Below are positions 34,301 through 47,848 of a stretch of 64,000 nucleotides of DNA, piece by piece. The DNA is from Pithys albifrons albifrons (lineage: Eukaryota > Chordata > Aves > Passeriformes > Thamnophilidae): assembly GCF_047495875.1 (NCBI RefSeq), contig NC_092497.1, positions 4,287,437-4,351,436 of the forward strand, in the 5' to 3' direction. The notes beneath the pieces are model-generated. The model made no database searches, was not told the DNA's origin, and worked only from the letters and a program-made list of their open reading frames with translations. Each line of letters starts with the position of its first letter. Positions within the stretch are counted from its first letter, which is position 1. The position numbers and the translations under genes are program-made.

Positions 34301-36732
34301 TGATGTTCTGCTTAGTGCTTAGCCAAAACATCCATTTGTCTTTAAAGATGCATCAGAGCTTGCAATCATTCTTCTCATAGCAGAGTCTATTTATAAACAT
34401 GTGCTTCCCCAAACTTTCATTTGGACTGGACAATAATTATCACTGAAAGAGATGTACCAGCAAGAGCATTCACATGAAAAGTATGTACATGGTTTGATTT
34501 ACTATACTTAAAAGCTTTTAACTCAAAGTCGCTTCCTTTCTGGTCATTGTTAGGGGAAGTCAGATTTGATGATCTTGGTGGCTCTCCTGTGCCAGCGAAT
34601 GATCTTTTCATTTCGAGTTGAAGAGTTCTGAGATTTCTTCCTCCTTAACACTGGTCAAGTTGATGATTAGGGGATGGGTGACAGCATGGGACACAACTCA
34701 GCAAACCTCGGTCAAAAAACTGACTGTGAAATATACATATAAAGTATTATTTTCCATGTTTTCTCTGACTGACGTCTGTCATCCCCACACTTCTACAAGA
34801 GCTGAAATGCTCTTCCTTTTCCTTCTTTTCTCCAGTCATGCCTCTTTATATTAAATCGATTTTAGGAACAAGGTCTGCTTTTCATCATGTGGCCCAAAAA
34901 TAATTACAGTCCTTAGTCATATGAAATAATAACTTGTTTCCCACATATAAAAATTTTAAAATAAAAAAAAGAAAAAAAATCACATTCTGTGAACTACAGA
35001 TACACAGGATTTTAAGAATGTTGCAAGGAAATATCTCCCACACATCCTGAAAATACTGTTTTATCTTCTCTTGCCGTTCTGTGAGGCGTGTTTTAGCACC
35101 CTGAATATGCTAACACCAGCAGCCCACTATCTCTTTGATTCTACTTCCATCTGTTGGCAAAAGTGCAGATTGCGCTTGAGAAAACTGAAATCTCATAACA
35201 CAAATATTTGGTTTGCATTTCCAGAAAAAAAAAACTGATGAAGAGTAGAAATCCTGAACACCTGGCATGTGTTGGGTTTTTCTCATAACCTGTTAAATGT
35301 CTTTATGGTAAACTCTTAAACCTTTTAAAATTCCTTTTTAAACTATTAAAACAAAGCAAGCCAACTATCTTTCCAAATCCCCATGCAAAACAAAGGTCTT
35401 GCACAATTAAAATTTGTCTTTTTTTCCCCCCTATGTACATACATTAGTCTAATAAAAGGCCAGTATCCCCTCCCAAAAGCCTTGCAGCCCTTGTTTTTTG
35501 AAACCACCACAGCTGTAGAGCAATCCTGCTGTAAGCTGTACAGCTCTTACACAACATTCTTGTCTGCTGGCTCAGAGTTTTAGGCAAGAAGCTTTCATTT
35601 TTTAAAAACAAATATAATTTATGTATGGGTTTATGGATATTGCTATATCAGCATGTACTGCATTTTTTCATACTTTGATACCAGTAAATTGAAAGATTAT
35701 TTTTACCTCACATTGAACAGCTTGCAATTATTTACGCAGTCTAATGGAGCAACCTAAATAATAATTGATAATCCAGCTGTTGGCATCAGAAACTCCTGAA
35801 TTTGGTTCAGCATCACTGAAGGCACACTGCCTTCCTTAGGAGTATATGTCTCACACAGAGCTGATATGTACTGCAGTGCAACAGTTTAAGGTTTGAACAA
35901 AGATACAGATGTTTCACTGTGCTATTTTTTGTACTTTCATAGATGATACTTCCACACTTTTCAGGAGCCCAGATTAGATCTCAGACTCTTCATTCCATCT
36001 TATCTGTTTGGGTGCTGCTTTTGATGCTGGCAGTTAAATTCTCTCTGAGTTTTGTCATTACTTGCATTATTGTATTGTCTTTCGTATCTGTTTATCTAGA
36101 ACATCTTTTCCCTTTCACATTTTTCCTCTCATTGTTCATAAATCTCCCCTAGACCTGTACAGAAATCTCTCTCCTTTATAACTTTTGCATACTACTGTAG
36201 GTGATATCATATCCTCCCATGATCTTCACAACAAAAACTTTCCCTAAAATTCTGTTTTTCCTATTTTGAGACTCTTTAAGACATAACTTCTCTCTTATTT
36301 CAGCCAAAATAAAATAAATCATACACACTGACCCTCTTCGATATTGTCCTAATCTTCATTCTGAATAGCCACAGGCAACATGAAGGTATGTCACTAAGGG
36401 GACACAAGACACCTGGGGCCTCAGGCAGATATCAAATGTTCTCTTCAGTTACCACAGGGCTTAGAGATACAGATATGTTTTAGTTTAGCCAGACTTCACT
36501 CTTGTAGATATAAGGAAATCACTTTGTAAATACTATGATTTACTTGTCTGAAGTATTTCAGGGCTAGCTATTTTCTTCTCATTCCCAATATTGCTAAAGC
36601 TCTCTTGCCCTCATCTTCTTTGCAAATATCTTACTTACCTAATACTTCATTATTGTAGTATTCCATTCCTCACTGAAAATATCTCCCAGTAAATGTATGG
36701 TAAAGTTATCCATGCCCTACAGAGATCAAAAT
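31355..36732. other. long unique AT-rich stretch
   Basis: More than 5 kb with no recognised gene or interspersed repeat. Local simple sequence is limited to short T and A runs (for example near 33298-33318 and 34960-34980). Confidence 0.5.
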
Positions 36733-36917
36733 TCATAGAATCACAAACTGGTTTTATTTGAATGAGACCTTAAAGCCGATCTTGTGCCAACCCCTTGCCA
36801 TGGGCAGGGACACCTTCCACTAGACCGAGTTGCTCCAGCTCCATCCAGCTTTACCTTGAACACCCAGGGATGGGGCAGCCACAGCTTCTCTGGGCACCCT
36901 GTGCCAGGGCCTCAACA
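36733..36917 (-). mobile_element. CR1 LINE fragment (3' end)
   Basis: Antisense CR1: TCATAGAATCACAAACTGG terminus, 'tgagaccttaaagccgatct', 'ccttgccatgggcagggaca', 'ggggcagccacagcttctct'. About 185 bp, 5'-truncated. Confidence 0.95.
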
Positions 36918-39900
36918 TCATAAAAACTGAAGTGGGAAAAAGGTAGCAAAGAGAAAATCAGGTAAGGTAATCTTTAAAAGATCATCACCAGATAGAAAAA
37001 TACATAATTACTAGTGATTTAATAATAATGCTTATTTTGAATCCCTGCTCTACCATACAGATATTAAAACATTTCAAGATTGACTTGATATTTGCTTCTC
37101 AAAGGCAGTAACCCTCTTGCCATGCATGGCTAAGTGGAACAATCCAGGGAGGGGTTTTTTGCAGGTAAGCTAATGGCTTCCTACAGCTTGATTGTCAGTC
37201 CCAAAATAAGGACTCTGTTTCTTTACCTACACATCATGCAACACTACAGAAGAACAGTATTCCATTCTGCTTTGAAAGCTGTTTTCCTTTAGGTTTAAGG
37301 AAGAAGTCTAAAGGCTGGATATACCCTTTGGAGTAGGGCCATGAACTCTATTCCTAAGACATTGTGCTCCCTATGAAAAAAAACAAATTGAAATTATTTG
37401 GTGTTCAATTAAAGAATTTTAAAATATAATTATTAGGAAACAAAGCACAAAACATCTTGTGTCATCAGACTTGCAAACAGACCATGATTTAGAAAACAAA
37501 CAAATAGAAAAGATTTGATATATTTCCAAATTGTCTTGGAAAGATGACAGCAGTGATCTCTGGATCACATTTCAAGTATTTTTTTGTTGCTGAATTATTA
37601 TGTGATTATTATGTAGAAATGATGAGTTGTTATCTGGTGAGGTTAACTATTTTACTCTTCTGTAAAGATAATAAATTAAAAGCTAAAGGCTGTTCCTTCT
37701 ATATTTTTTCATTTTCCTGAGATACTGAAGCATTTTAAAAAAAAATTGTGGGATTCTGAAATTTCATCTGCTCTAATTGGAATTTAATTGCCACTGATGA
37801 CTGCCAGCTGTCCAATGTGAAAGAAAGCTATTAGCAGGTCTGACAGAAAACAGGAAATTTCTGTTCTGTGAAATGATGAGATTAAAGTTTGAAGAATTTT
37901 CTTTTTCACTTCATGACAAAGAAAAGAGAAACATTTCATGCCTTCCTGAACTGGTTCAGTTCCCTCTGATTGGAAACAGTGACTTAAATCTCAATCTCTT
38001 CCCTTCATAAGAATGCTCTGAGGAATTTTGTGAAGAGATAATTTTTGATCTTGACAAAACTGACTTTTCCACTGATGGAGGGTTTGGGACTTATATCGAC
38101 GCTGTGTGGATGAATACATCTGAAATTAACTGGTATGGCCAACTCCATAACCTCAGAGGACTCACCACAAAATGACTGCTGTATCCTGACCTTTGAGAAC
38201 ATTTCAGGAGGCCAGGGTTCAATCCCAGGATAAAATGCAGTAGGAGAAGGCTGAAGGTGTGTGCACTGTGATAACAGTTATTTCCAAAGTTTGCAGTCTC
38301 TTCAACTGGAAATCTAAGACACTTCAGATTAAATGGTCTGTAAATGCCCAGTGGCAAAGTGGTACAAACCTTAATCTGCCATTTGAATCCACAGCTAGTG
38401 AATGGGGCTGATAGCACACAGGAGAAAATAACTATGAAACATTTGGTTTTTATCTCAGACTCATTTTATTCCCCAAAGTTCTATGTTCTCAATATGTTTT
38501 ACCCTATATATGTAAGCTTTACAGACAAAATATAACCTCCCTTGTCTATCTGCTTACATTCCTGGTCCAAATTATTAGCAGATCTTACAACCAGAGAAGC
38601 AATGTTACTAAATAGACCCAGATGGAGTGTTCTTAAAGTCAAAAGTTTATAGGTATGAAGAGCTGTTATTTATCATATCTGAGCAATGGTTTAAAGAAGG
38701 CAGGGGAATGTAGGTAATCAAAAGATAAGAGGGATAGAGAGGTCAGGCTGACCTCTGTGCATCTTACTACTGGAGGCATATCATGAGTTAAAATGGGAAT
38801 CTATGAATTACAAAGAGATGTTGGTGCTACTGGTGTACGATAAGTGGAGAGAATGAACACATGATTCTGGTTTATCAAAAAAACCCCAAAAACCTCCTCA
38901 AACTCTAGCTCAGTCTTTTGACCAATCTCTAAATCAAAGTCACTCTTTGGACCCAATTACTGTTTGTCTCCTTTTTTCCTTTCTTTTCTTTTTTTTTTAA
39001 ATTTTATTTCTTTTTCTCTCTCTCAGCACAACAGTAGCCTGCAGCTAGTGTGCTATTTGAGTACTTTGTACCAGGGGAAGAGTTTTTACAATTTTGATGA
39101 GGTAGCCTTCTTAACCAAACATTTTATCAACATTTTAGCAGAGTGAATATTAAGACAGGTCCCTGGTGGTGATGGATGAAGAATCTGACTTCAAGGTCTC
39201 TGTCCTGTGGATTGCAGCAATCCTTCCCACTTTCTCTGAGAATGGAAAATAAACATTTTTATATATCCCTGATCTGTATTTTGATATGATTCTTTCATCT
39301 GCAAGAATTTATTAACTAAAGGACTAGGATAACTTATTCCTGTATTCCCCCAATCCTGACAGAAATATGTCACGTTTCTAAATTCCTCGCATTTCCTTTT
39401 ACTATCAAATTCCCTGAAGATCCCATCCTCCTTGATACTCTGTTGAGACAAACAGTAAAACCAAAGCCAAGACATGTGGAGATCTTTTCAACTTATTTAT
39501 CCTTGGATGTTGCTGATGCGTCACAGACTTTTTTTTTTCCCACAGACAAATGCATTTTAGTTTCCCCTTCAGCAACTTGACTCCAAGGAAACTATCCTTG
39601 TCCCAGAGCTCACCTACGTCCCCATTCGAGGCTGTCAGTACCATTTCTTCTCCAATGCATTGTGCAAACAGTCCATCTTTCGTTCTCCCCCTTCTCCAGC
39701 TTTTCGCACTGGCAGTTTCTAAGCCTGCCTGTGTTTGTGAGAGCTCCTAATCTTCATGACAAGGACACTTTGCAGCAAAGGTTAAAATTTCTCCACTCCT
39801 CACAAATGACATGTGACACACATACAGTAACATTACAAAGTAGCAAAATCAAGAAATTGAAAAAATTTACTGCTACCTTTATATAGATACTATTTTATAT

Positions 39901-41303
39901 AGCACTTTTACATATATTTAATTTTATATAACTATTTATTCCTTATCATGTAATTTTCTATTAAAGAAGTTCTTTTGCTCCATTTCTCCTTTTCATGCCT
40001 TCTGAATCTTCCTTTCTTCTTTTCTTACTTCAGGAAAAAATAAATGACTGAAATCCCCCCCAAAAGAACAAAAATTTAGATGGTATTCTCTGTTAAAACT
40101 TATTGGTCTTCTTTGAATGCCACTATGATTTCAATTAACTGGATAAAATATGGAGATATAGAGATTTCAAAATTGTGAAAATGCCCTTCTATGTCTCATT
40201 TAATTACATTTTTTTATGTTCTGAATTGCTGAATGACTTTATCTCAACTCTTGAATAATTTTACCAGAGAATTGTTAGAAATAGTTATAAAAGTGATAAA
40301 GAATAAAGATCACACTTCTGTTACAAAAGCAGAAACAGGCATGAACACACTAAATGGGAGGATTAGCAGATGCTTTAATTTAAAATAGAAGTAGCCTTTT
40401 CATTCCCACCACTTTACCCCATCTAATCATTACTTGGCTGGGGTCAAAACCAAACCCCTTTTCGTGTCACTCCTCAAAATCAGAAGGGCTCTGTAAAGAT
40501 GATTCTCTCTTGTTGCACAGAAGACGGGCAGAGCAGAGAAGAGAAGACTTCAAGTCTCTATTAGTCCTTACTCCTGGCAGAAAGTTCAAGCAGTTAATAA
40601 AATATTTGAATAAAGTAATATATTAATAAGGTCTCAGAGAAGAAGAAAAAGTTTGTCAAACCTGACTATTCTTAAGTAAGAGTGGACCACGTGGGTTTCT
40701 ATGCAGCACAGTGGCCTCTCTCTTGAGACCTTTTGGGAGAATTTCTCCTGCAACTCCAGTAGGCCCAATGTACTTAAGAGATGGAAAGTAAAAATTAATT
40801 TCTTTCTGTCAATGAGGACAGTGTGCAGTCTGAGTGGAAAGCTATGATGAAGATGCCAAATTAGATAGACTACTCAGGATCTTTTAATTTTCTCTGTCAA
40901 TGACACTCTCCTGTGCCACACAGATCCTTTCTCCATTCAGCCTGTAGGTTAAACTAGTATAAAGAAGTGGCAAACATACATCTAGCACTATGTCCTGAAA
41001 TTTTAAAGTTGCAATCGACATACTGAATCATATCTTCTTCAGGTACAGGAGATATGTAAAAAAGAGCATATTCTGGAGTTTACACAAGTCAAAGAGACCT
41101 CCCTTGACTTCAGACCCCAAAGGTTGGGATGTAACTGAAGGCAACAGCAGCTGCAGGAGTTGTCTGCACTTTTTGCAATTAGGAAGAGCTTTGAAGCATA
41201 TGGGATGCATTTATTGTTATGAAAACTCTCTGTATCAGAAGCCTTTATAAATATGGTCCAGTGATAGCAGGTTTCAATGTTCCAAGCAAAAGGCTGGGTT
41301 GAT
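36918..41303. other. unique AT-rich DNA
   Basis: No gene, CR1 or LTR recognised. The 108-codon minus frame at 38091-38417 and smaller frames show no domain or repeat signature. Confidence 0.5.
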
Positions 41304-41420
41304 GTTTTTTTGGGGTTTTTTGGTTTTTGTTTGTTTGTTGGTTGGTTTGGTTTGGTTTGGTTTGGGATTTTGTTTTTGGTTTTTGTTTTTGGTTGGTTTT
41401 TTTTTTGTTTGGGTTTTTTT
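41304..41420. repeat. G/T-rich low-complexity tract (GGTTT-like)
   Basis: About 115 bases of GTTT, GGTTT and T runs, including four successive GGTTT-type units near 41340-41365. It is the reverse-complement class of the A/C-rich tracts elsewhere in the window. Confidence 0.95.
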
Positions 41421-43950
41421 TAACTCACAGGATTAAAAGATCTTCTGTGCCTAGGAAGCTGAGTGGATGGCAGAACAGAACCAGATGTTTGCCAAAGCAT
41501 CATTGATGTTTTTCCTCCATATTTTTATTAAAATGGGAGCTGAAAGAGCACACACTCTGAAAGTCTGGATTTGGGTAGTTTTGTGGATAGGTTGAGTAAC
41601 ATTTGTGTGGCATATTATATTGTGACGTTCAATAAAGCTTTAATTAATGAGAACCTGTGGATTCTCTCTGGATCTCTGATGCTTTAGAAGAAAACAAGTT
41701 AATAGCACATTTGTATCTCACTCTTCTTTCATAAACTTATGCAGAGATGGAAAATAAAAATAAGAAAAAATATAATGAATCTTTATATGGGGGAGATTTC
41801 TTCTTTTCCTCTCTTTCAAAGACCTGTTTTGAGAGCTTGCTGTGTCTCCCAAGCCTCCTTCTCAGTGATCGTCCAGAAAGGATTATTCTGTATTTCACTG
41901 AGACCCACACATAACAGTGAATAAGATGTTAAAATTGTGTTCCCTTGATTTTCGTAATTAGCTGTTGAAATCTTTCAAGTTTTTCATAGTAATGTATATC
42001 TTGGACATATGATTTTTGGAGGAGGAGTTGGCAGAGTTTTATGCTTTCTTTTCAACATTATTCAGCTCATCATATTTATTGTTCATGCAAAGGTTTGCTG
42101 TGTTTTAAAGATTCTATGGCTCTCCTCTGATGTGAACAAGGATGTCTGAGTGCCATGAACTGCAGTGTTAATGAGGACAGTGCAATATGTTGTATTCAAT
42201 GATCTTTTCCAACTTAATGATTCCATAACTCTGTGGGTAGGAATATTATTCCCTTTATGTCAGGAATCATTACGAGAAAGTGTATGACCTGAACTACATG
42301 AGAAATCATGTGTGTTATGCATGTGTTCTTTAAATGCTTGGAGTTTAATATGCATCTTACAGTTTCTTTTGAAGTGTAATTGTGATTTTCTTTCTCTTTT
42401 TCTTTTTTTCCCTTCTTTTTTGTCAAAGAGGAATCAAATGTGTTAAAATAAGGCATGGCAAGTTACCTACTCAATTAGAGATGATACTACAGTAAGACTG
42501 GAATTTTTAATAACTCTTTTCTTTTTCTTACAATGCTTTAAATTACTACTTTTTAAATGTTTTATTCTGAGAAAGTTCTCAAACTTTATGGAAATGAACT
42601 AAAATTAGAAATGCAATTTCTGAGACAGCATAATTTGAACTGAGAATTAGAATAGTTCACTTAAATACACATGTGAAAACAAAATTAGGATTCTTCTAAA
42701 AATAAATAGATAGAAATATATATTTTTGCCTGAAACAATTCAGCAGAACAGATGTTTATTTCCCAAATATTTTTTCAACTGAAATATGCGTTCCTATATT
42801 TTTATTTTTTTTGTAATAGTGTTTTAGACCATATTAAAAAGTGCCTGCTTTCAGCAATAAAACTTTTGTCTTCCTAATTTTTGGACAGATGGTCGATTTT
42901 ACATATGCTCCATTTTACACCCCTCTTTCAAATTAACTGGCTTTATGTTTTTTCATCTTGCAGTGTTCAATAAGTAGTGATACTCATCTTGGATTTTTTT
43001 CTCCTGCTCTGATTAAGGGCTGAGGCCCTAAGGAGAGACTGTGGGTGTCAGAGTTCTAAGGGAAACACCTGCAGATTTGGATGAGACCTGCAGCCACCTG
43101 CAGACCGAGCTGACACATGCTCAGGATGATTTTTTTTTTCTTCTTTTTTTATTCACAGCATCTTTTGCACTGTCTTTTGCCATGTTGTCTGTCCTTGTCT
43201 TTCATCTGCACCTCCCTTTACTTATAAGTTCAGAGATAAAAACAGCTATCTTAGCAGTGATCTTTGCCATTGTCCTCAGAGTGAGCAGGAGTAAATCCTC
43301 CTCTTTGCAATTGAGCTCATTGCACAGACTAGTCAGGTCTTTCATCCTGAAGATGTTGATGGGATCCTACATAGCTGCAGGTTTGTGCAGAGAAAGACTA
43401 TAATGCTTCATTATAAAGTATCCAGGACCATGATGAATAGCTAAAATTCCCACACATGGCATTATTCCACAGAAAATGTGCAGCCCACTTGGACCAGGCA
43501 TTCATTCCATCACTCCAATTGCAAATGAACTTCAAAGGATATAACAGGTATACAGGAATTTATCCTGATGTCTATGAAGCAATTTGCAGGAATATTTCAG
43601 CATCTAAACTGCTGAAAACTATTTTGAAAACCAGATTTAAAAAAATTAAATAAATCTACTGTAAAGCAAGAGACTTCTTGAAAAGTTCAGAGTAACAATT
43701 TTAAAACATTACTGAATTAAAATAACTTTTTAAAGGTCCTTAAGATCTTTTGCTTCCAAAAAAAAAAACCAGCCTATGCAAAACAGCTATTGACTGATGT
43801 TTATGTCTAAAAATATCTGTAAATAAACACAAAATTTCACTGAGTTGTCACCATCATGTACCCTGGTCTACAGTCATCGAGAGAGCACTCCCACTAAAAT
43901 GAGTGAGATATAACAACAGGTAGTGGGGTTTGCTTTTGAGGTTTTCAGGG
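41421..43950. other. unique AT-rich DNA with a possible tiny CR1 tail
   Basis: A short segment at about 42198-42236 (GATCTTTTCCAACTTAATGA then TTCCATAACTCTG) resembles the last 40 bases of a sense CR1, but is too short to be sure. A 120-codon plus frame at 43041-43403 carries two hydrophobic stretches but no recognised domain, and I treat it as chance. Confidence 0.4.
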
Positions 43951-44000
43951 CTTATTTGTTTATTTGTTTGTTGGTTTGATTTTCTTTAGGTTTTTTGTTT
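43951..44000. repeat. G/T-rich low-complexity tract
   Basis: GTTT-type units directly abutting the 5' end of the solo LTR at 44002. Confidence 0.8.
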
Positions 44001-44001
44001 C

Positions 44002-44630
44002 TGTTATGGGTTCAGCCAAGTAGGCCAAAAATTTAAGCTTTAAAGTTCAGACTAGGCCTGGAATTGTCAGCTGATTTGAGCTGGGCTGAGCTAGCTAACA
44101 GCTGACTTCTTCTAGCCAGTAATGTATTCTATACCATACTACATCATCTCAAAAGGTGCAAAATCCAATGTGTGGGAGTGGCTTAGTCAGTTCCACCATA
44201 GCTGAGCTACAGACAAGATGTAGTGCAGCTCCTGTCTTGCTAGAGTAGACCTTGCTCCTGCTACTGCTGCTGCTTGCATTTTGTTTGAATTCAGGGAAGT
44301 AGAAGCATTTGGTTGTTACTCTTTCTGTTTCTTGCTATGTGTCTCTTAGAGTACTTACAGATCTAGTGTAATAGACTTTGTATTAATTGGGGAGTGGGAA
44401 GTTATTTCCTGTTATATATATATATAACTAGTGTAAGTGTGTGTTATATCATAGTTTTCTCTTAATTTTCTCTTTTCGGTATAAATACATATAGTTAGTT
44501 TCAGCATAAACCTTGTTTGGAGGGTTTTTTTCCCTCTCCCTCTTCTTTTTCCCTTGGCTGGTTGGGGGGAGGAGGAACCCTTTTCACTCTGTCCTGGGTG
44601 GTTGGCATTTTGCCAGCTGAACCCAAGACA
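44002..44630 (+). mobile_element. solo LTR, sister of the element at 20.1 kb
   Basis: TGTTATGGGTTC...ACCCAAGACA, 629 bp. It is flanked by GTTTC on the left (43997-44001) and GTTTG on the right (44631-44635), a plausible 5-bp target-site duplication with one change. It shares with 20143-20810 the 'tttgaattcagggaa' block, the 'ggggagtgggaagttatttc' block, the GTATAAATACAT TATA-like site (about 44480) and the whole 3' end. A TA run lies near 44415-44427. No retroviral genes adjoin it. The family name is not recognised with confidence. Confidence 0.8.
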
Positions 44631-46612
44631 GTTTGGGATTTTTTGTTTAGCATTGGCTTTTGTTTTGTTTTGTTTTAAATATTTAAGTGAATTTAGTTGG
44701 AAACAAGGATTGAAATCTGCACTCAGATGAAGAAGACTACCTAAGACTACATCTTACCCATTAACTTACAGGTTAGTGAAGTTCTCCAACATCTTCTATT
44801 CAAGTGGCACAAATATCTTATGGTCAGAGACTAAGCAAGAGGAAGTATAAACCTGGATTTCAATGATTTATCAGCAAAAGGAGCAAAAGGAGTCCCAGTG
44901 TTATTCATGTGCTTATTGATCAAACAGTCCTGAAAGAAAATACATGAAGACAAGTGGAAGATCTGGAACACAGATCTCTCTTTTCCTGCCCTGGGGCTCC
45001 CACTGCTATTCTGGAGAAGATTCCTGCACTCACTTCTCATCACTCATGCTAACGTAGACCCAGACTGCTTAGTTAACTTCCTGAACACAAAGGTAAGAAG
45101 CACAGCAACAAAACTCTCAGAGCAGAGGCTGCTGAATGAAAAGAGGGCTGTGTCAGTGAGCAGGAGCTGCCAGAAATGACCCTGGCAGACAGTCATGAGC
45201 ATCTCTGACAGTAGGTATTGCAGCTCCAGATACGACATCCACTTTTGGGAATTTCAGCTGTTTGACCACGGATCACTGGAATAACTTTTATTTATTTTTG
45301 AAACAGGAAAAAATACTGTCTCTAAATGTCATGCTGGACAATGAGCCCCTACAAATTTCCATTTGATTTGGCAGCTGACTGCATTTTTTTAATTGCCTTT
45401 GATTGAATTCCAGTTCTTTAATTACAGTGGGGTTTTTTTATGAGAACAGTACCTTCTTAGGAATGAGCAAACCCTTCAGATTTCTGAGGTACAGAAAGAC
45501 ATACCATAGGTTAATCACTCATTAAGCCTCAGAAAATTTATACTAGGCATGTTAAGATGGTTCAGATTTTTTGAAATGCTAATCTAAAAAAGAAAAACCA
45601 AACCAGCATTTCTGTGTGACTTTTTGAGCATCTTGGTCAATCTCACTATTTGCCCATATCTAAGACTGTTTTGCTTAAATAGGTTTCTGCGAGACTGATC
45701 TGAATTGGCTCAGAAATGGGGTCCCCACAGGGACAGACAGACAGTGAGCAAAAGGTCTCTGATGGCAGGAAGTAAGACTGTTTCTTTCAGGTCAGTCATG
45801 CTGCTGGAAACAAGCCAGAACAATAGAAATTAATTTGAGTTACAAATGTAGATAATGTCTTCTGAAATTAAAACATTTGTAGCAAACCTATTATTGATTT
45901 AGAAAGAAAAAGAAAGCCAAAATATTTGATAAAGTGAATCTGTTACAGTTTGTTCCTAAAGTTGTTTTTTAGTTTTAAAGGAAGTACAAAGTGAAGTTAT
46001 AATCCTGTATAAGCAGTATTGATTTAATTTTGGTGAAAACAAGTCATGCTAAAACTTTTTGAACAAGGTTATAGTGAGATATTTGGAAAACAGGACATAA
46101 TAGTCATAAATTAAGGTGCAAGAGTGATGTTTTAGGGTGTATTTTTTCCCCTCAAGGTGACATTTCTGGAAATGGCACTTATTTGTTTTCTAACATGTGA
46201 GGTTTAGATAAGCATGGTAAATAATCTCTTCAGTTTTGGAAAGAAGGCATGTTAACTCTGGCTCCTTACTTTTGGTTAAGTAGACCTGTGACTTCCTATA
46301 GCAACTATTCAGAAAGGGACATACCTGACTTCAGTGTGTTGTGTTAGACAGGCAAATATTGACTAGATGTGTTGACTGTTCCATAGATCTTTAGCAACTG
46401 TACCAGCTAGAAAATGTTCCAGGTGTCCTTCAGCATTGACCTGTTATCCTTTCAAGCAGGACAAAGATTAAGGACTCCAATTCTTCAGTGTTTTATATAT
46501 GAATGCACTGTAGTTGGGCTCATTAGGGAGAGACTCAGAGCAAGAAGAGGTCTTGATTTGTTAATTATCAGTCAGACAGTTTATGATTTCCCAGAAAAGT
46601 TGCCCCATGAGT
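44631..46612. other. unique AT-rich DNA
   Basis: A T/GTTTT-rich patch at about 44636-44677 follows the LTR. Otherwise no gene or repeat is recognised. Confidence 0.5.
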
Positions 46613-47011
46613 TATAGAATCATAGAATAGTTTGGATTGGAAGAGATCTTAAAGCCCATCTTGATCCACCCCTGCCATGGGCAGGGACAACTTCCACTAG
46701 CCCAGGTTGCACCAAGCCCTGTCCAGCCTGGCCTTGGACAATACCAGGGATGGAGCAGCCACAGTTTCTCTGGGCAACTGTGCCAGGGCCTCACTGCCCT
46801 CACAGGGAAGAATTTCTTCCTAATAGGTGATTTAAACCTCTCTGCCAGTTTAAATGCATTCCCCCTTCTCCTATCACTTCATACCGTGGTCAAAAGTCCC
46901 TGTCTGGTTTCTTGTAGTGCCTTTAGGTACTGAAAGGTTTCAATGAGTTCACCCTAGAGCCTTCTCTTCTCTAGGCTGAACAATCCCAATTCTCTCAGTC
47001 TTTCCTCATAG
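46613..47011 (-). mobile_element. CR1 LINE fragment (3' UTR, about 400 bp)
   Basis: Antisense CR1 with terminus TATAGAATCATAGAATAG, then 'ccctgccatgggcagggaca', 'ctctgggcaactgtgccagg', 'acagggaagaatttcttcct' and 'cttctcttctctaggctgaa'. Open frames of 98 and 63 codons overlapping it are not genes. Confidence 0.96.
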
Positions 47012-47706
47012 ACACACAAATAATTTCATTCTCTTTCATTCTTTCCTTTTTTAATCTTAGTTCTCAGAAAACAGAAAAATCATAGTAGGCAGAGATTCTT
47101 GCTCCTCACCACTGCCTGCTGTTGCAGAACCATACTTTAGAGCTGGAGTTGCAAGATAAGAGGCACTGAATACTCTCTGTGAGAAAACCAGCTCTGCCAT
47201 GGCACTAACCCTTCCTGTGCTGATGTGCGTGTTATGAGCATGTATTTATGCATCCAGGAGCATGGCTTTATGCCTTACAGAGAAATATAAATAACCGGGT
47301 GCGAAAGACCATGAAATAATAACCTGTGAGATCAAGCACTTTTTAAGCTTTCCTGGTGCTCACTGTACTTCTTCCCGCTAGATGGCGCCGAGAACCTGCT
47401 TCATTCTCTGCGGCAGGTCCCACACACTTCCCCTCCTTCCCTTGAGGATCTGTGTATGAACACAGATCCACTTTTGCAGCTAGCAATAAACCTCAGCAAT
47501 CCACCATAATTAATGCCAAACCGATTCACTCCCTTTTCCCTATGTCCAGGCATGTAGTTAAAGGGCACAGGAATAGTGAGCAGAGGGGATAGTGACAGCA
47601 CTCTCTGGGCTCGTCAGTGCCTCTGGAGCTGATCTGCAGAGATCAGTACTTCTTTGAGCTCAGCGGGCCAGGGAACAACACAGATAAACTAGCACATTGC
47701 TCAGAA
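47012..47706. other. unique DNA with locally raised CpG content
   Basis: Between two CR1 copies. It contains an ATATAAATAACCGG TATA-like site near 47286, several CpGs and the CTCF-type motif at 47375-47389, and AATAAA near 47486. No coding exon is recognised. The arrangement could also be an eroded LTR, but no ends can be defined. Confidence 0.4.
47375..47389 (+). promoter_or_regulatory. CTCF-binding motif match
   Basis: CCGCTAGATGGCGCC fits the vertebrate CTCF core consensus CCASYAGRKGGCRSY at every position except the third, where G replaces A. The G change is tolerated in many real sites. Binding is inferred from motif only. Confidence 0.55.
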
Positions 47707-47768
47707 TTATATATATATATATATTTATATATTTATATATATATATATATATTTATGTAAAAAAATAT

Positions 47769-47814
<46 letters not shown>

Positions 47815-47843
47815 TTATGTAAAACAATATATACATAAATATA
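47707..47843. repeat. TA-rich microsatellite with higher-order duplication
   Basis: About 137 bases of (TA)n interrupted by ATTTAT units. A segment beginning ATTTATGTAAAA recurs at about 47751 and 47813, giving a 62-base higher-order period. It abuts a CR1 copy. Confidence 0.95.
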
Positions 47844-47848
47844 AGAAA

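Noticed and set aside
43041..43403. 120-codon frame with two hydrophobic stretches
   Set aside because: No recognisable family, no splice or promoter context, and such lengths are expected a few times per 64 kb of both strands.
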